DNA of 64,000 nt from Petrosia ficiformis (Eukaryota > Porifera > Demospongiae > Haplosclerida > Petrosiidae): positions 4,453,905 to 4,517,904 of the forward strand of contig OX345649.1 of NCBI GenBank assembly GCA_947044365.1. The letters run 5' to 3'. Each line of letters starts with the position of its first letter. Within the stretch, counting starts at the first letter, position 1. The notes beneath the pieces were generated by a model that was not told the origin of the DNA, made no database searches, and was given only the letters and a program-made list of their open reading frames with translations. Positions 11,301 through 23,102 of the stretch are shown piece after piece. The translations under genes and the position numbers were made by a program.

Positions 11301-14300
11301 AATTATGTACTTTGGTTTAAGGTGTTATAATGTATATATGTGTTCCATTATTACTTACCTATCTTGTTGTTCATTCATATATGAAAGGCAACTTCTGCTG
11401 GCAAATGTACATCCAGCATTCCTACCCCATACAAGTTCTTCAGAAGAATCATAATTTACTTCATACCAACTGGAAGGATGAAAAGCTTCGTTAATTTTAT
11501 TGCTTCATTCCAAACAATGTATGATAGTGAAATGCTATAAAATAATTGGCTTACATCATGTATCTGGTAATTTTTAAACTGTATCATAGCAACTATATCA
11601 TAATTATCATAGTTAGGAACTAACCCACTGTCTTTCAAAAGTGCTAAAGAGAAGTTTGAAATGACTGCAGTACTACCAATTGTACCTGTCATGAACTCAT
11701 CCTATAAGAATACAATATCATATATAGTATATATTATGGCACTACATGTTCTTTCATTTAAAGAAGTTGTCACTATTCTTGTCACATGTCATACATACAT
11801 GTACCACAACAATTGATAATGATGATCACAAAATATTTACTGATTAAATTGCAGAAACAAATGTAAAAGGAATTATAAATATGAACTAACCCCTAGTATT
11901 CTCTTCTCCCAATGAGACAGCATTGTACCAGATCCACCCTGATTCTCAAGCTCCACACCTTCTAAGTTAGGGCAATTGAAATGACGTCTTCCCTCTTCCT
12001 ATTTAGATTAAATTTCATTGAAGAAAAGATAAGTTTTAAAGTGTTTTAGTGACACTTACAACAACTGCAGGAGTTACTAACAGATAAACCATGTGTGAGA
12101 CAGTGTCACCAAATACCTCCCAGTCATTATAGACTACCTCACGAATAGTTGTGTCATTCCATGTGAACCTAGTCCTACAAAACAAAAGAAAAGAAAAGTA
12201 CACCTTTTCTTTAATCACAATATTATTATCCCATAGTAGAGATGAATCATATGTTGTGATACCAAGTGTATGACTAGAGGAATAGCAAATGGCAATACCT
12301 CAAATGTATTCTACTTCATGAATGAGCTTGTAGAGTATTGTTTAGTAAACACAATGCAACAAACTAGTGCAGTAAAACCCCTCTATTCCTGACACCCTTC
12401 AGACAAATATAAGTGTCCTGATTACAGGGGTGAATTTATATTATAAAGCACAGTTTGTGACACTTGTAAGTGTCTTCATTTGAGGGTGTCTCCAACAGAG
12501 GGGTTTCACTGTAAACAATGAGTTAGTAAATCAGATAACTAATGCTTACCCTTGTCCAGTGTTTACTTTAGGTGGAAAGCCAAACTCATCCCTTTCTGAA
12601 CGAGGATCCCCATTCTCATCCCTCCAGAATGGGTACAGGCCATCAGAAAATGCCTAAATTTGTGTGCATTGAATACACAAATCCATTGAATAGTATTGGT
12701 TGACTCACAAGGGCATGAAGAACTTCATGTTTGGCCACAAGAAATATGAAATCGTCATCGTTAGAACCAGTAAAGGCAAGTGGACAAAAATTCACATTTC
12801 CAGCAATTGGTCTGTTTGATTAATTATATACATGTAGTAACATATTAACATCATGAAATAGAAATATCTACATGTAAAAGGTTGTGAATACAGGAAAGTT
12901 AATGATACATTCACCTTAACATAATATTATATTATGAAGTGAATGAAAATCGACCATTTGGAGAGGAAACACTTTTTGATCAAACACTAGCATTTAACAC
13001 TCACTCATTTTGTACAGGAAGCCACTGAAATTTGTTTTCTAAGAAGCTAAAATGATTTGTATACCAAAGTTCATTGGCTTCCTATACAGAACAGTCAACA
13101 GATAATCTACAAATATAGTCACATCATTGAAAACTCAAGAATGCATTATAGTGTTGGATCTATATTACTATCTGCTTATATTTTAAAGCCTGCAAAGAGA
13201 GTAATCAAAATAATAACTATAATAAACTATTGGCTTCAAGCATGAGAAAGTCAGCCTTGATTAATGAATGTACACACCACAAAGCAATCATAGGGATACT
13301 TTATTCTCCATATATCTTGTTTATGCCTTTATTATCAAATTTAGCCAATACCTACACATTATGTGCACAAGTATAGTTCATAAACATGTGGCATGTTCCA
13401 CAGAGGGCAGTCCATTTATTACTATGATATGTAACTTTATAATATTGTCAAAACATATATATTTCAGAGCAACTAATCTTTACAAAGATAAAGTAGTACT
13501 AAAGGAAGCTTCAAGGCCAACAGTATTACTAACTGCACTAGCTGTGCTTTCAAGCATAACAGCCTGATTATGTGTATAAATTTACCACACCCACAATTTT
13601 TTTATGTAATAATAATAATTACTTAAAACTATTCTAATGCTCATTCTTATTTCTTCTTCAAAAATTTATTATTTTGGTGAATTAAAGATGGCTGAATGCC
13701 CTGCCTCATTGCTCTGGGGAAAACACAGGCGATATACTACTTTATTATTATGGCATATTCTCACTAGGAAATAATTTTGTAATATAAAAGGTAGTATATG
13801 ATAGTAACAGTTATTTAATGGTATTATATAACCTGTCAAGTGCACTTTCCATTTGACATGAAGAAGCGAATGCAATGGTACTTGGACTACCACTTCCTTC
13901 ACTGGCCTCTGTGGGACATGATCTAGTTGTCTTAGCAGAGACATAGAGTATAAAGTCTGCATTACTAACACCATTTCCATCTGAACCAACATCCATACAG
14001 TTGTTACCATCATCATTACATTCAATACACCTCTGAAGAATGATTTCAATAATAATAAGGGATACAAACACATGTAATATGTATTATTATTACCTTGAGA
14101 TGGTCTGAAGGGACCTGGAACTCTCCACAAACAGTATTAGTTTCACATGTTTGAGCACACTGTATAGTCAGTGCAGTATTTGAAGGAAAGAATGATCCAC
14201 CAGTACAATCCCTACACAATTTTTAGAATGGAAACAATTTAAAATTAAGATTGACTATATGATTAGCACATGGCAGGCACAAATTATTATCAAATATTGA

Positions 14301-15194
14301 GTTTGGAATGATCTATAGTCCTTTTACCTGCTCCATTAATATAATTATAATTATCCTTTCCATTCTTGTTTGTGTTTTTAAACCATTGCTTCATTATTGA
14401 GTTACAATATAATCATGTATTCACCTTATGATATCAAACTATACATAATTTATAAAGTCACATCCTAATTTTAAGAATGTGTACATACTTTATTGTGAAT
14501 TATATCTACAAATTGAATGAAAAGGAATTCATTTCATTGGTAATGATATCATACTGTTGGCTGGTTGCAGAGGAAATCCATACAAGGAACAGCTCTATAT
14601 CAACATTGATATACCCACACAAAGTATTGTGCTGACCTGTCTAATAGTATTGGTGCTCCTGTTGGCCTAACAGACAATGTAGACTCTAGAAATGTCTTCA
14701 GTTTTGGTATTATGGTATTCTGTAGGTTGAAGAGATTATAACTATTAAATGTATATTCCACTGATGAGAGTATACGTACCTGTATTCTTGTACGTACACC
14801 TTCGGATATTCTGGAGAAAACAAAGTTGTGATTATCAATTATGATTACAAAATTAATAATAATTAGGAAACTAATTATGCCATTTTTGCGATTACTTACT
14901 CACTCTCCACAGAGGTGTCATAAAATACTGATAAACGAAATGGTTGGTTTGCTTCTCTTTTTAGTACATGATGTGCTGGTTCTAGCTTAACTCCATATTT
15001 GATCTAGAGAGATATTTTATTATATTCGAAATTAATAACAAAACACAAGAATTATATATAATTATAGAATATCAAAATATTAAAATAGTAATGAACAACT
15101 TACTCACCTTTCCAATCTGATTGTGCGATAGTAGTTCGCCACGTACTGTAAGAACCAGCAGCGATGATAAAAACACAACTCCAAACATATTCAT
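8316..15194 (-). CDS. Leishmanolysin-like (M8) zinc metalloprotease, copy B, about 19 exons
   Basis: A tandem paralog of copy A with the same exon order and phases. The start at 15194 gives [19 protein letters not shown], a signal peptide. The zinc motif HEVLHAL is near 12710-12812 and continues as [10 protein letters not shown]. The third His is near 11890-11995 (SHWE), and the W-Y-E-V-N-Y exon lies near 11345-11470. The final exon (near 8316-8503) encodes a short Thr-rich stalk ([17 protein letters not shown]) followed by GHVISSF and a hydrophobic tail ending at TAA 8316-8318, consistent with a GPI anchor. Introns around the catalytic exons are nearly identical to those of copy A, including a shared 142-bp MITE, so A and B are a young duplicate pair or have been converted. 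Ala replaces the usual Gly after the zinc helix. I saw no frameshift in the exons I read. Confidence 0.87.
8631..8763. mobile_element. 133-bp foldback MITE with telomere-like motif
   Basis: ATGTCCAACATTGCCATCAA at 8631-8650 pairs with TTTGATGGCAATCTTGGACA at 8742-8761. Between them lies TAGGGTAGGGTTAGGG (8681-8696) and another TTAGGG at 8708-8713. It is in the intron before the last exon of protease B. Confidence 0.7.
10965..11130. repeat. (GATG)n-rich satellite in protease B
   Basis: Counterpart of 3625-3800 in the same intron of copy B. Unit counts differ slightly, and the flanking exons are intact. Confidence 0.85.
12370..12511. mobile_element. 142-bp MITE in protease B intron, same insertion as in A
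   Basis: Essentially identical in sequence and position to 5081-5222, flanked by the same intron sequence (AACTAGTG on the left, TAAACAATGAG on the right). It was therefore present before A and B separated, or was copied by conversion. Confidence 0.75.
14320..14480. repeat. Inverted fragment of the TTAATGTCATAAGG MITE family
   Basis: Contains TTGAGTTACAATATAATCATG and AAAGTCACATCCTAA, the reverse complement of blocks found at 28484-28620 and 63303-63553. It sits in an intron of protease B. Confidence 0.55.
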
Positions 15195-15599
15195 CTCAGT
15201 TAATTATGCATTCATAGCCCATAGACTATTGACACCCCCAGACTGGCCCCAGTTTTAAGGGGTTGGGTCGTCTGGCTGGCTCGATCCATGCAGTGAAGGG
15301 GTTAAGAATGACAGATTCACTAAAACTAGGACGTGGAAAGGAAGGTATTAGATGGCCAGGTCTGAGTTATCCTTTATCGAAAGTAATGTAGGGGAAATGG
15401 TTGGATAATGGACATCTGGATACAAAACAGGAATGGGATGATGAGAATGTGGGTGTGGTTGATATTGACAGCATTGAAACTGAGAGTAGGTACATCTGCA
15501 GACTCTCTGAAATGTTTTGGAGCTTGAAAGGATGGACTGGTAGGTCATGGGGAGGACGTTATGTTGGATGCCCAGAGTTGCCCAATGGAACCCCTCTCA

Positions 15600-16167
15600 T
15601 AGTGTGGCGTAGCCACACCCTTCGCATAGAGGAGGAAGGGTCTGGTGACATACGTAAGGTAATGTTATGTTCTGTAGCAACATTCCTGCTACATTGTTAT
15701 TTTGTAATTACATAGGCGTGATTAGCATTCTTAAACAAAAAGATGGCGAAATACATAGTTGATTCTGCATTAGCTCTTGGATACCCGACTTTAAAGACTG
15801 AGCAGCTACAAATAGTATTGATGTTTATGACTGGAAAAGATGTGTTTGGAATACTTCCAACAGGCTACGGAATAAGCCTTTGTTTTGCTATTCTTCCTCT
15901 CTGTTTTGATGCAAAGAGGCAAACTTCAGGTAGCATTGTTGTTGTTGTTGTAACACCGCTGATAGCCATCATGGAAAACCTGGTAGAAGAATACACCAAG
16001 AAAGGTTTAAATACTCGTATGCAATACTCATCCATTTCACGTGTTTTCATGTGTTAAAGACAGCTCCACCTTAATGCCTTAATTTGCATTCCATTTTCAC
16101 AAGCTTCGTTTACATAAGTCACCAGACCGTTCCTCCTCTATGTGAGGGGTGTAGCTACGCCAGACTA
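15600..16167. mobile_element. 568-bp TIR DNA transposon with 9-bp target duplication
   Basis: Terminal inverted repeats of 58 bp lie at 15600-15657 and 16110-16167. They align without gaps and differ at 7 positions (about 88% identity), starting TAGTGTGGCGTAGC on the left and TAGTCTGGCGTAGC on the right strand. They are flanked by CCCCTCTCA (15591-15599) and CCCCTCTTA (16168-16176), a 9-bp target duplication with one mismatch. Long TIRs with 9-bp duplications are the pattern of Mutator-like elements. The interior has no transposase but carries a helicase-like fragment, so it resembles a Pack-type, non-autonomous element. The TIRs and duplication are seen directly; the Mutator assignment is inference. 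Confidence 0.8.
15743..16057 (+). pseudogene. RecQ-like helicase N-terminal fragment captured in the transposon
   Basis: A 104-codon frame preceded by AAAAAG and starting ATGGCG encodes LKTEQLQIVLMFMTGKDVFG, then ILPTGYGISLCFAILPLCFD and VVVVVTPLIAIMENLVEEY. This matches the Q motif, motif I and motif Ia region of RecQ helicases (xLRxxQxxAI, G-K-S-x-C-Y/F-Q-x-P, V-x-S-P-L-x-A-L-M). In motif I the essential Lys of GYGKS is Ile (GYGIS), so ATP binding should be lost. The frame stops after about 100 residues, far short of a helicase. It ends inside the transposon, before the right TIR. Function is unlikely. Confidence 0.68.
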
Positions 16168-16539
16168 CCCCTCTTATGTACCTTCAAGCAATACCTCGAT
16201 GTGAAGGACACACTATTTATCAGATATCACCACTAAATATTGTAAGACTAGATTTTTGATGAAGATAGGAGTTCCAGGTGATGGTCCACATTGTCAACAT
16301 GCCATTACTGCTATCTGTGGGATTCAAGATGTACGAACAGAAATTCCAATGTTTTGAATATAGTTGAAGCAATTTTTCAAGGGTTTTCTTCTCAAGAGAA
16401 CACATAAAGATTTAGCAAACTGGACCGGGGGGAAGTTTGTGGTGGAATGTCGTAAAGAATGTGGATTTAGATCTGTTGTGTTAAAAGCACTGCAGATGTT
16501 ACACCCTTCATTAGACAAGGACAATAGACAATAACATAA

Positions 16540-17070
16540 TTATTATGTATAATTATAATTATGTTTTAAATAACAAAAAAATTAATTACCCTCGTGGTGA
16601 TATACGCATGCTCAGTTACCCAACCCGCCAAACAGTTTCAAACAAAAAGCTGGTGCAAGTCAGAGGAGCTCAAAATTTCAGGAGTTGTTTCTATTGTGTC
16701 CAGCAGTGTAAAGTCAAGGGTTAGAAGCTGTTCTGTGGATAGTGTTTGCTCGCTCTTCTGGTCATAGCAGCCTACAAGGTGAGATATATATATCTCGACT
16801 AACTCTATTGTCAATCCTAATTAAATGTTACTAGCATGTGTAAAACTTTATACTTTCTTTTTTTATTGCAAGTGTACCTCCTAGTCAAGATATTCTTCTA
16901 CCGCAGTCCTGTTTCCAGCCGTGTATATATAAAGTCGAAGCTCAGAAGCTGTCCTCGAGTCTTGTCTTCTACCTTATTAGTCCTTTTTCAAGCCGTGTAT
17001 ATATAAAGTCGAGGTGTGGCTCAGCATCACAGATGTAACCGAATGCAGCTTCTTTGCATTCTTCTCTGGG
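16540..17070. other. Intergenic, with a duplicated TATA-like block
   Basis: No ORF of note. A 22-bp direct repeat starting AGCCGTGTATATATAAAG is at 16917-16938 and 16991-17012, about 74 bp apart. TATATAAAG fits a TATA box, but no transcript could be tied to it. Confidence 0.5.
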
Positions 17071-17079
17071 AGCAATTGC

Positions 17080-17725
17080 GTAAATGCGTAATTGCGTAAA
17101 TGCATTACGCATTACGCGTAATTGCGTAATGCGTAATTACGTAAATGCTGCGTAATGCGTAATTGCGTAAATGCATTACGCGCGTTATTGCGTTATTGCG
17201 TAAATGCTGCGTAATTACGCATTACGCGTAATTGCGTAATGCGTAATTACGTAAATGCTGCGTAATGCGTAATTGCGTAAATGCATTACGCGTAATTGCG
17301 TTATTGCGTAAATGCGTAATGCGTAATTACGTAAATGCTGCGTAATTGCGTAAATGTGTAATTGCGTAAATGCATTACACGTAATTGCGTAATTGCGTAA
17401 ATGCATTACGCGTAATTGCGTAAATGCATAATGCATTTACGCAATTACACATTTACGCAATTATGCATTACGCAATTACGCGTAATGCGTAATGCAATTA
17501 CATATTACGCATTTATGCGTATTGCATGCGTAATGCATTTACGCAATTACGCATTTACGCGTAGTGCGTTTACGCGTTTACGCAATTACGCAGCATTTAC
17601 GCAATTACTCATTTTACGTATTTACGCAATTACGCAATTTACGTAATTACGCAGTTTACGCAATTACGCAATTTACGCAATTACGCAGTTTACCCAATTA
17701 CGTATTACGCAATTACTTGGAATTC
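17080..17725. repeat. Large inverted minisatellite of GCGTAATTGCGTAAATGC
   Basis: Left half (17080-17430) is a jumbled tandem array of GCGTAATTGCGTAAATGC. From about 17435 to 17725 the array continues as the reverse complement (GCATTTACGCAATTACGC). The switch lies at TGCGTAAATGCATAATGCAT. The block is about 650 bp of near-palindromic, CpG-rich DNA in an AT-rich region. Open frames on either strand are by-products. Confidence 0.92.
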
Positions 17726-17916
17726 GTGTACTCATTTGTCCTCATTCCTGCAACCAGGGTTGACTAGCCACCCATTTTGTAATTTTTTTTGTGGTGGCTA
17801 GTCTAGCCTTGGTTGTAGGAATGCAGTACAATGAAAATACTGATGCCCAGGTTGGGGACGCCGGAGGTCTCTTCAAGTCACTAGATCCATCCCCATGTGG
17901 GGCATAGTTCCAGCCT

Positions 17917-18170
17917 ATGGTACCTCATCTAGTGCTCCAGTTCCAGTCTTCCTTATCCAGTACTCCAGGTTCCAGTATACCTCATCCAATGCTTCAGATT
18001 CAGTCTACTTCATCCAGTGCTCCAGTTCCAGTCTTTCTGATCCAGTGCTCCGGTTCCAGTCTACTTCATCCAGTGCTGCAGTTCCAGTCTACTCCATCCA
18101 GTGCTCTGGTTCTAGTCTACCTCATCCAGTGCTTCAATTCCAGTCTACCTCATCCACTGAGCACTCTAGT
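17917..18170. repeat. Minisatellite, about 27-bp unit (CATCCAGTGCTCCAGTTCCA)
   Basis: About nine imperfect units with core CAGTGCTCCAGTTCCAGTCT. Two overlapping plus-strand frames stay open across it because the unit lacks stops. I judge both to be artefacts. Confidence 0.88.
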
Positions 18171-18472
18171 CCAGAAGATTTTAATTTCTCTTAGTTTATT
18201 TCTGTTATTATTGTCATTATAATTATATATATATATATTTAAATGTAATAATCTCCAATTGACTGCATCTAACATTGTGTTTTTATTTTCAAATTTAATA
18301 ATAACTTGCAGTTCGCTAAAAACTTCTAATTATATTTTTCTCTAATTTTTGTTGAATGTTCTTTTTGTTTATCTGTTGGTTGAGTGTAGTAGTCACAAGC
18401 ACTAGCATATCATGTTTATTTACCATAGAAATCCTTGCATATATATTATATATAATATAATTAATATATATT

Positions 18473-18486
18473 GTTTCCATGGAAAC
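18473..18486. promoter_or_regulatory. Perfect 14-bp palindrome GTTTCCATGGAAAC
   Basis: Resembles an RFX X-box (GTTRCCATGGYAAC) but has A where the half-site prefers a pyrimidine. It lies about 560 bp beyond the 3' end of protease C. Regulatory function is speculative. Confidence 0.3.
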
Positions 18487-18609
18487 CATACGATTTCACT
18501 TTATTATACAAGTATGAAGGAATGTAAGGAGTGCTAATTAATATACATTGTATTATACATATCATCATATTATATATACATACAATGTAAGTGTATTTAC
18601 AATTCTGTA

Positions 18610-18930
18610 CATGTGTAACTGAAATTTTGTTTCAAGATGAGTATGTACATGTCGAATTAATATTATACATACTATTATTGTAACTCGATACTTTGAATTT
18701 ACGACATGTCATAATATTGTACCAATGTTTAACTAAACTTTATGACCTATGTGTAAAACTGAATACTTGATTTTACGACATGTATGTACATGTCTTCACT
18801 ATAAATATATAAAACAGGATAATGTGTGTGGAACTCAATACTTTAATTTTACGACATGTATGTACATGTCATTATGTATTATGTGTGTACAATCTTGAAA
18901 CTCGATACTTTAACTTTATCTCTGAGAACA
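18610..18930. repeat. About 75-bp tandem repeat with ACATGTATGTACATGT palindromes
   Basis: Four units marked by AACTCGATACTTT...TTTTACGACATG at about 18678, 18758, 18830 and 18898. Several end in GACATGTATGTACATGTC. Plus-strand frames across it are not convincing as genes. Confidence 0.75.
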
Positions 18931-19035
18931 AAGATCTTCATCCTGGACTTTGTATCTCATACGTAATAATACCTGTAATTTACTCATTGGACATCAATGT
19001 GTTTATCCACTTATAAATTATATTATCACAAATTA

Positions 19036-22000
19036 TTATATAAGTGTTAATAGCACTAATACTATCAGTGTCAACATCAGGATAACAAAGCTTGGCATCA
19101 CATGATCTGTACCAGCAGGTGTGCCTGTAGGAGCAGGTGTGGTTGTAGAAGTGGTAGTAGTTTCTGTTGTATCATCATCATCATCATCATCATTGCTACC
19201 ACTTCCACTAGTATTGGGCATCTAATGTAGATCATGTAAATAATAATTATATGTAAGTTGTTGAAATACAAATATTTATTCTTGCAAGACTTACATCATC
19301 AGGCGTAGGTACGAGTGAGGTAGTAAGTCTGGTTGTGGTTGAGGTTGTGGTTATAAACCCAGTTGTGGTTGCAGCGATTGGAGAAGTTGTACTGGTTTCT
19401 GTTGCACCACCATCAGCAATACTCGATTCACTCAAATCACTAGTTATCTATTATAATTGTGGATAAATACTAACATTAATGTGACAACAATAACTAAATT
19501 GCCATGAGTGTTGAAATACAAACATTCCAGCAAGACTCACATCATCAGGTGTAGGTACAAGTGAGGTAGTAAGTGAGGTTGTGGTTGTAAAAGTGGCAGC
19601 AATTATAGAATTAGTATTGGTTTCTGTTGTACCACCATTAGCACTACTTGCTCCAATCAAATCACTGGATATCTAATTTGGAATAAATACCAGCATCAGT
19701 GTGACTAATTTGCCAAGAATGTTGAAATACAAAAATTCCAGCTGAGAATTATTGCAAGCATGTATATAGATTATGTATGGGTGAGTATATGTACTAATTG
19801 GTAAATATGAGAGTATGTGATGCATATTTGTATATGATAATTGTGTATGTACAAACATGTGTTGATGAACATGTGTTGCGTATAATAATTATAATTATGA
19901 GTATAATATAATTGTATATTTCATATATAGTAAGCTATAGGACTAATTAAAAATGTGAATTCATAACAAAATTAAGATTGTTAAAGTAACTCGGTTATTA
20001 CAAGTGCATGGTCATGTTGTTAATGCCATAACACAATTACTTGAAGTCCTATTTTGTTAAGTTTATAACTATATTATCTTGCATTGTATGTCACTTTACT
20101 TGAAAGTGATTGTACTGAACTCTTTGCTGAATGCGTTATTTTACCAACACTGTAAAATTAAGTGATTAAATGAGTTGCACACTCAAGTATAATTATTGCA
20201 CTGGTATATTTAGCTGTAATCATAGAGTACTTATATAATAATTACTATATTTGTTTCTGAAATTTAGAGAATGATTATAGCTAAGTAAACAAATAGAATG
20301 GGCTACTTCACATCCACCAACACCATAGAAGCAGTTGTGCATGTATCCTCATAAAACTAATACAAAGTGAAATATATCATACTTGATAATACGATATATA
20401 ACATTAGTCAAATATTAACCACTTAATATTGTCAGGTGACTTGCAACTCATTTAACCTTGACCTATAAAGGTAGTTGAATTAACCTAAAATGTTTCGCAG
20501 TGAAGCCATTGCTACTTTCCAATGGTATATATATAGTACATGAGTAATGAGTTAGAGGACATACCATACAGTATAGATCAAAATCAAATGTGGAAGGACA
20601 CTGTATGGAACCCAAATATTGACCAAATGATGAAGAAAAAGATACATCAACCTGGAATAAAGATGGAGAAATAATTATACTACATGTCTACAATGTTAGC
20701 TGTAAATACTGTGAAACTTCATTATAACTTGGGGACTAGTGGAATAGTGTTTTAGTATAGGATATAGCCTTAGTTGGAGGCAGTTATGGCAGCCACGAGA
20801 TAATTGGTCGAGGGCATAGCCCGAGACAATTATCTCAAGGGTGTTATATGCCCATAACTGCCTCCAATATGCCCATTACTGTAAAAACTGTGAAAATACA
20901 ATTAGATGATTTAGTGGCTAGACACTAAATCTCCTTGTCTACAGGGCATATATCTCCCTGTGGTACATGAAAGGTTACCATGGTGATCGCCCATGCATCG
21001 TGGTATAATACACGAAAGTAGTGTATTGGGACAAAGACAAGTGTTCTTAATTCAAAAGGTTCTACTGTATTCATGTAATTGAGTATGTAATTTAATTGAA
21101 TTGAGCATTGAAACCTACTGAAATTTATAACCAATGATCACTACAAAAAAAATTCTTGGAAATATTGGTTGATCCTGCAAGGAACTTTTAATCAACCAAT
21201 TAGATTCCTTTTTAGAAAAATACAAGTGAAACTTAGTGTCCAGAAAGTAATTACATCATTAATCTTTTATAAAATCAAATACCAGTAACCAGTATCATAT
21301 GTATATTTACCGTATCTCCTGGTTCATTACACACACTAGATGTGTCACGTACAAGAATGGTTAGTGTGTCATCATTATTACATGTGTACTAGTGGAGGAT
21401 AAACAACTATATAAAGATTATTATTGTATTGAGTAATGTTAATTTGTGTAGCATCGTTATCATATACAATATATATTTCTTGACACAATGAGCTTACCAT
21501 AAGATCATAGTATATTTTAATTACAATACAATAAATTATAATGCATTAACAGAAAAGTAACATTTCAACAATCTTTGACTACAACGTACTTGATAACATC
21601 CAGCACCAAATCGAGTTGTTTGTGTTCCTCCAATAGTCCAGCGTGTTGAGTGATCAAAACATCTAGAACCCTCTCCATATTGTTCAGCAGCAAGATCTTG
21701 ATTAGCTAAATAAATAAAGATAAATAAAACTTTTTATGGTATCAAAAAATAAGAAAAAAATTGACTCCCACAATCTCCATAACCACCATATAAAAGAGGA
21801 ACAGGCCTCTTCTTCTACTAAAACAACCCGCTTTGTTTATGTTTGCCTACTCAAATCACACAATCTTTGGAAGAGAATTTGTGGTTTCTCTTTATTTGTT
21901 AGAAATGTGTGTTTAGTCGTCAACTAACCAGGTGGTTGATTATTTGGGTTAGAACATTCTGTGTCTCTGTCAGTACCAGCAAATGAAAAACTCTGATAGA

Positions 22001-23026
22001 AAATTAGTGGTTAGTTAAAAGTGATATAAAATATATTTATGACTATATTCACAGTGAGAGATTTGATGTCTTAATAGATGAAATGGTGAATCATGAATGA
22101 TATTAGTGATCTTACAACATAAAATGGACAAAAATCAGCAATCTGTAAACTTCCTCCCTGATCAGGTTGACTGAAATACTAAATGTGAAATAATAATTGT
22201 ATGCAGAATAGAAAAATGATTAATGTAAGTGTCAATGGAAGAATGGTTAAATAAATGAATGCACGGAAATGGATGGACAGATAGATGAATAGATAGATCA
22301 TTGATTAGTACAAATATACCCGATAATCCACTGGAAGGTTACCATTGAAAGTACTCAAACTACATTTTCCCACAAATAGTTTGTCAACAGTACAGCCCAG
22401 GTCATTATTATTAGTCACATCACAAAATGGAGATATAGAATTTCCACTGTGTACATGAGAATTCATGATGAATTATGTACTTTGGTTTAAGGTGTTATAT
22501 ATAATGTATATATGTGTTCCATTATTACTTACCTATCTTGTTGTTCATTCATATATGAAAGGCAACTTCTGCTGGCAAATGTACATCCAGCATTCCTACC
22601 CCATACAAGTTCTTCAGAAGAACTATAATTTACTTGATACCAGCTGGAATATATTATTTCAATCAATAAAATATGAAAATATATTCATAATGCATGACCT
22701 TAGTTAGGATGTGATGATTCATATGTAATAATTAATTAATTATAGTGTATAGTTTAATGTCATTAGGCAGGATGTGATCATGTGTGATTCATATGTAATA
22801 ACGAGAGCCGTCGGGACGGGACCCTCGCCTACGTGGCAAGGTAATACAAACTATAATTTCGAAATATAATATTCCAAAAGATTATAATTATCATTGCTCG
22901 TTTGTATGGTCATATAATAATGAGAATGTTTACTTCAGATTGTTTAGTTTGTGTATAAAACATATTAAGTTATAAAACCGTACTGGCATGTTAGTTTTTA
23001 TAATAATATTATAATAGATATAGATA

Positions 23027-23102
<76 letters not shown>

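Larger units (their letters stand above)
15305..16530 (+). pseudogene. Broken ORF of unknown family, split by a transposon
   Basis: From about 15309 a frame reads TDSLKLGRGKEGIRWPGLSY, meets TAG at 15389-15391, and continues through WTGRSWGGRYVGCPELPNG to position 15599. A 568-bp TIR element then intervenes. With the element and one copy of its target duplication left out, the same frame continues after 16177 through TIYQISPLNIVRLDF to TGA near 16257. A further stretch from 16258 contains VPGDGPHCQHAITAICG, faintly like the start of an OTU-type cysteine protease, followed by stops; a frame near 16390-16530 remains open on the plus strand. I do not recognise the family. It looks like a decayed gene or a decayed larger mobile element. 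It lies 5' of protease B in opposite orientation. Confidence 0.5.

Noticed and set aside
13057..13567. Two plus-strand frames in protease B intron
   Set aside because: No splice pattern, family or codon character. They lie in MITE-rich intron sequence.
16258..16400. OTU-type protease start (GDG...H)
   Set aside because: Only a short similarity recalled by eye, with stops soon after. Not enough to name a family.
17215..17646. Overlapping open frames rich in R-N-Y and M-H-L
   Set aside because: They come from the inverted GCGTAATTGC minisatellite, with no conserved protein character.
17895..18222. Two overlapping Ser/Pro/Val-rich frames
   Set aside because: They are translations of a 27-bp minisatellite and lack splice or start context.
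18473..18486. RFX X-box driving a neighbouring gene
   Set aside because: One base per half-site departs from the consensus, and no promoter is close. Kept only as a palindrome.
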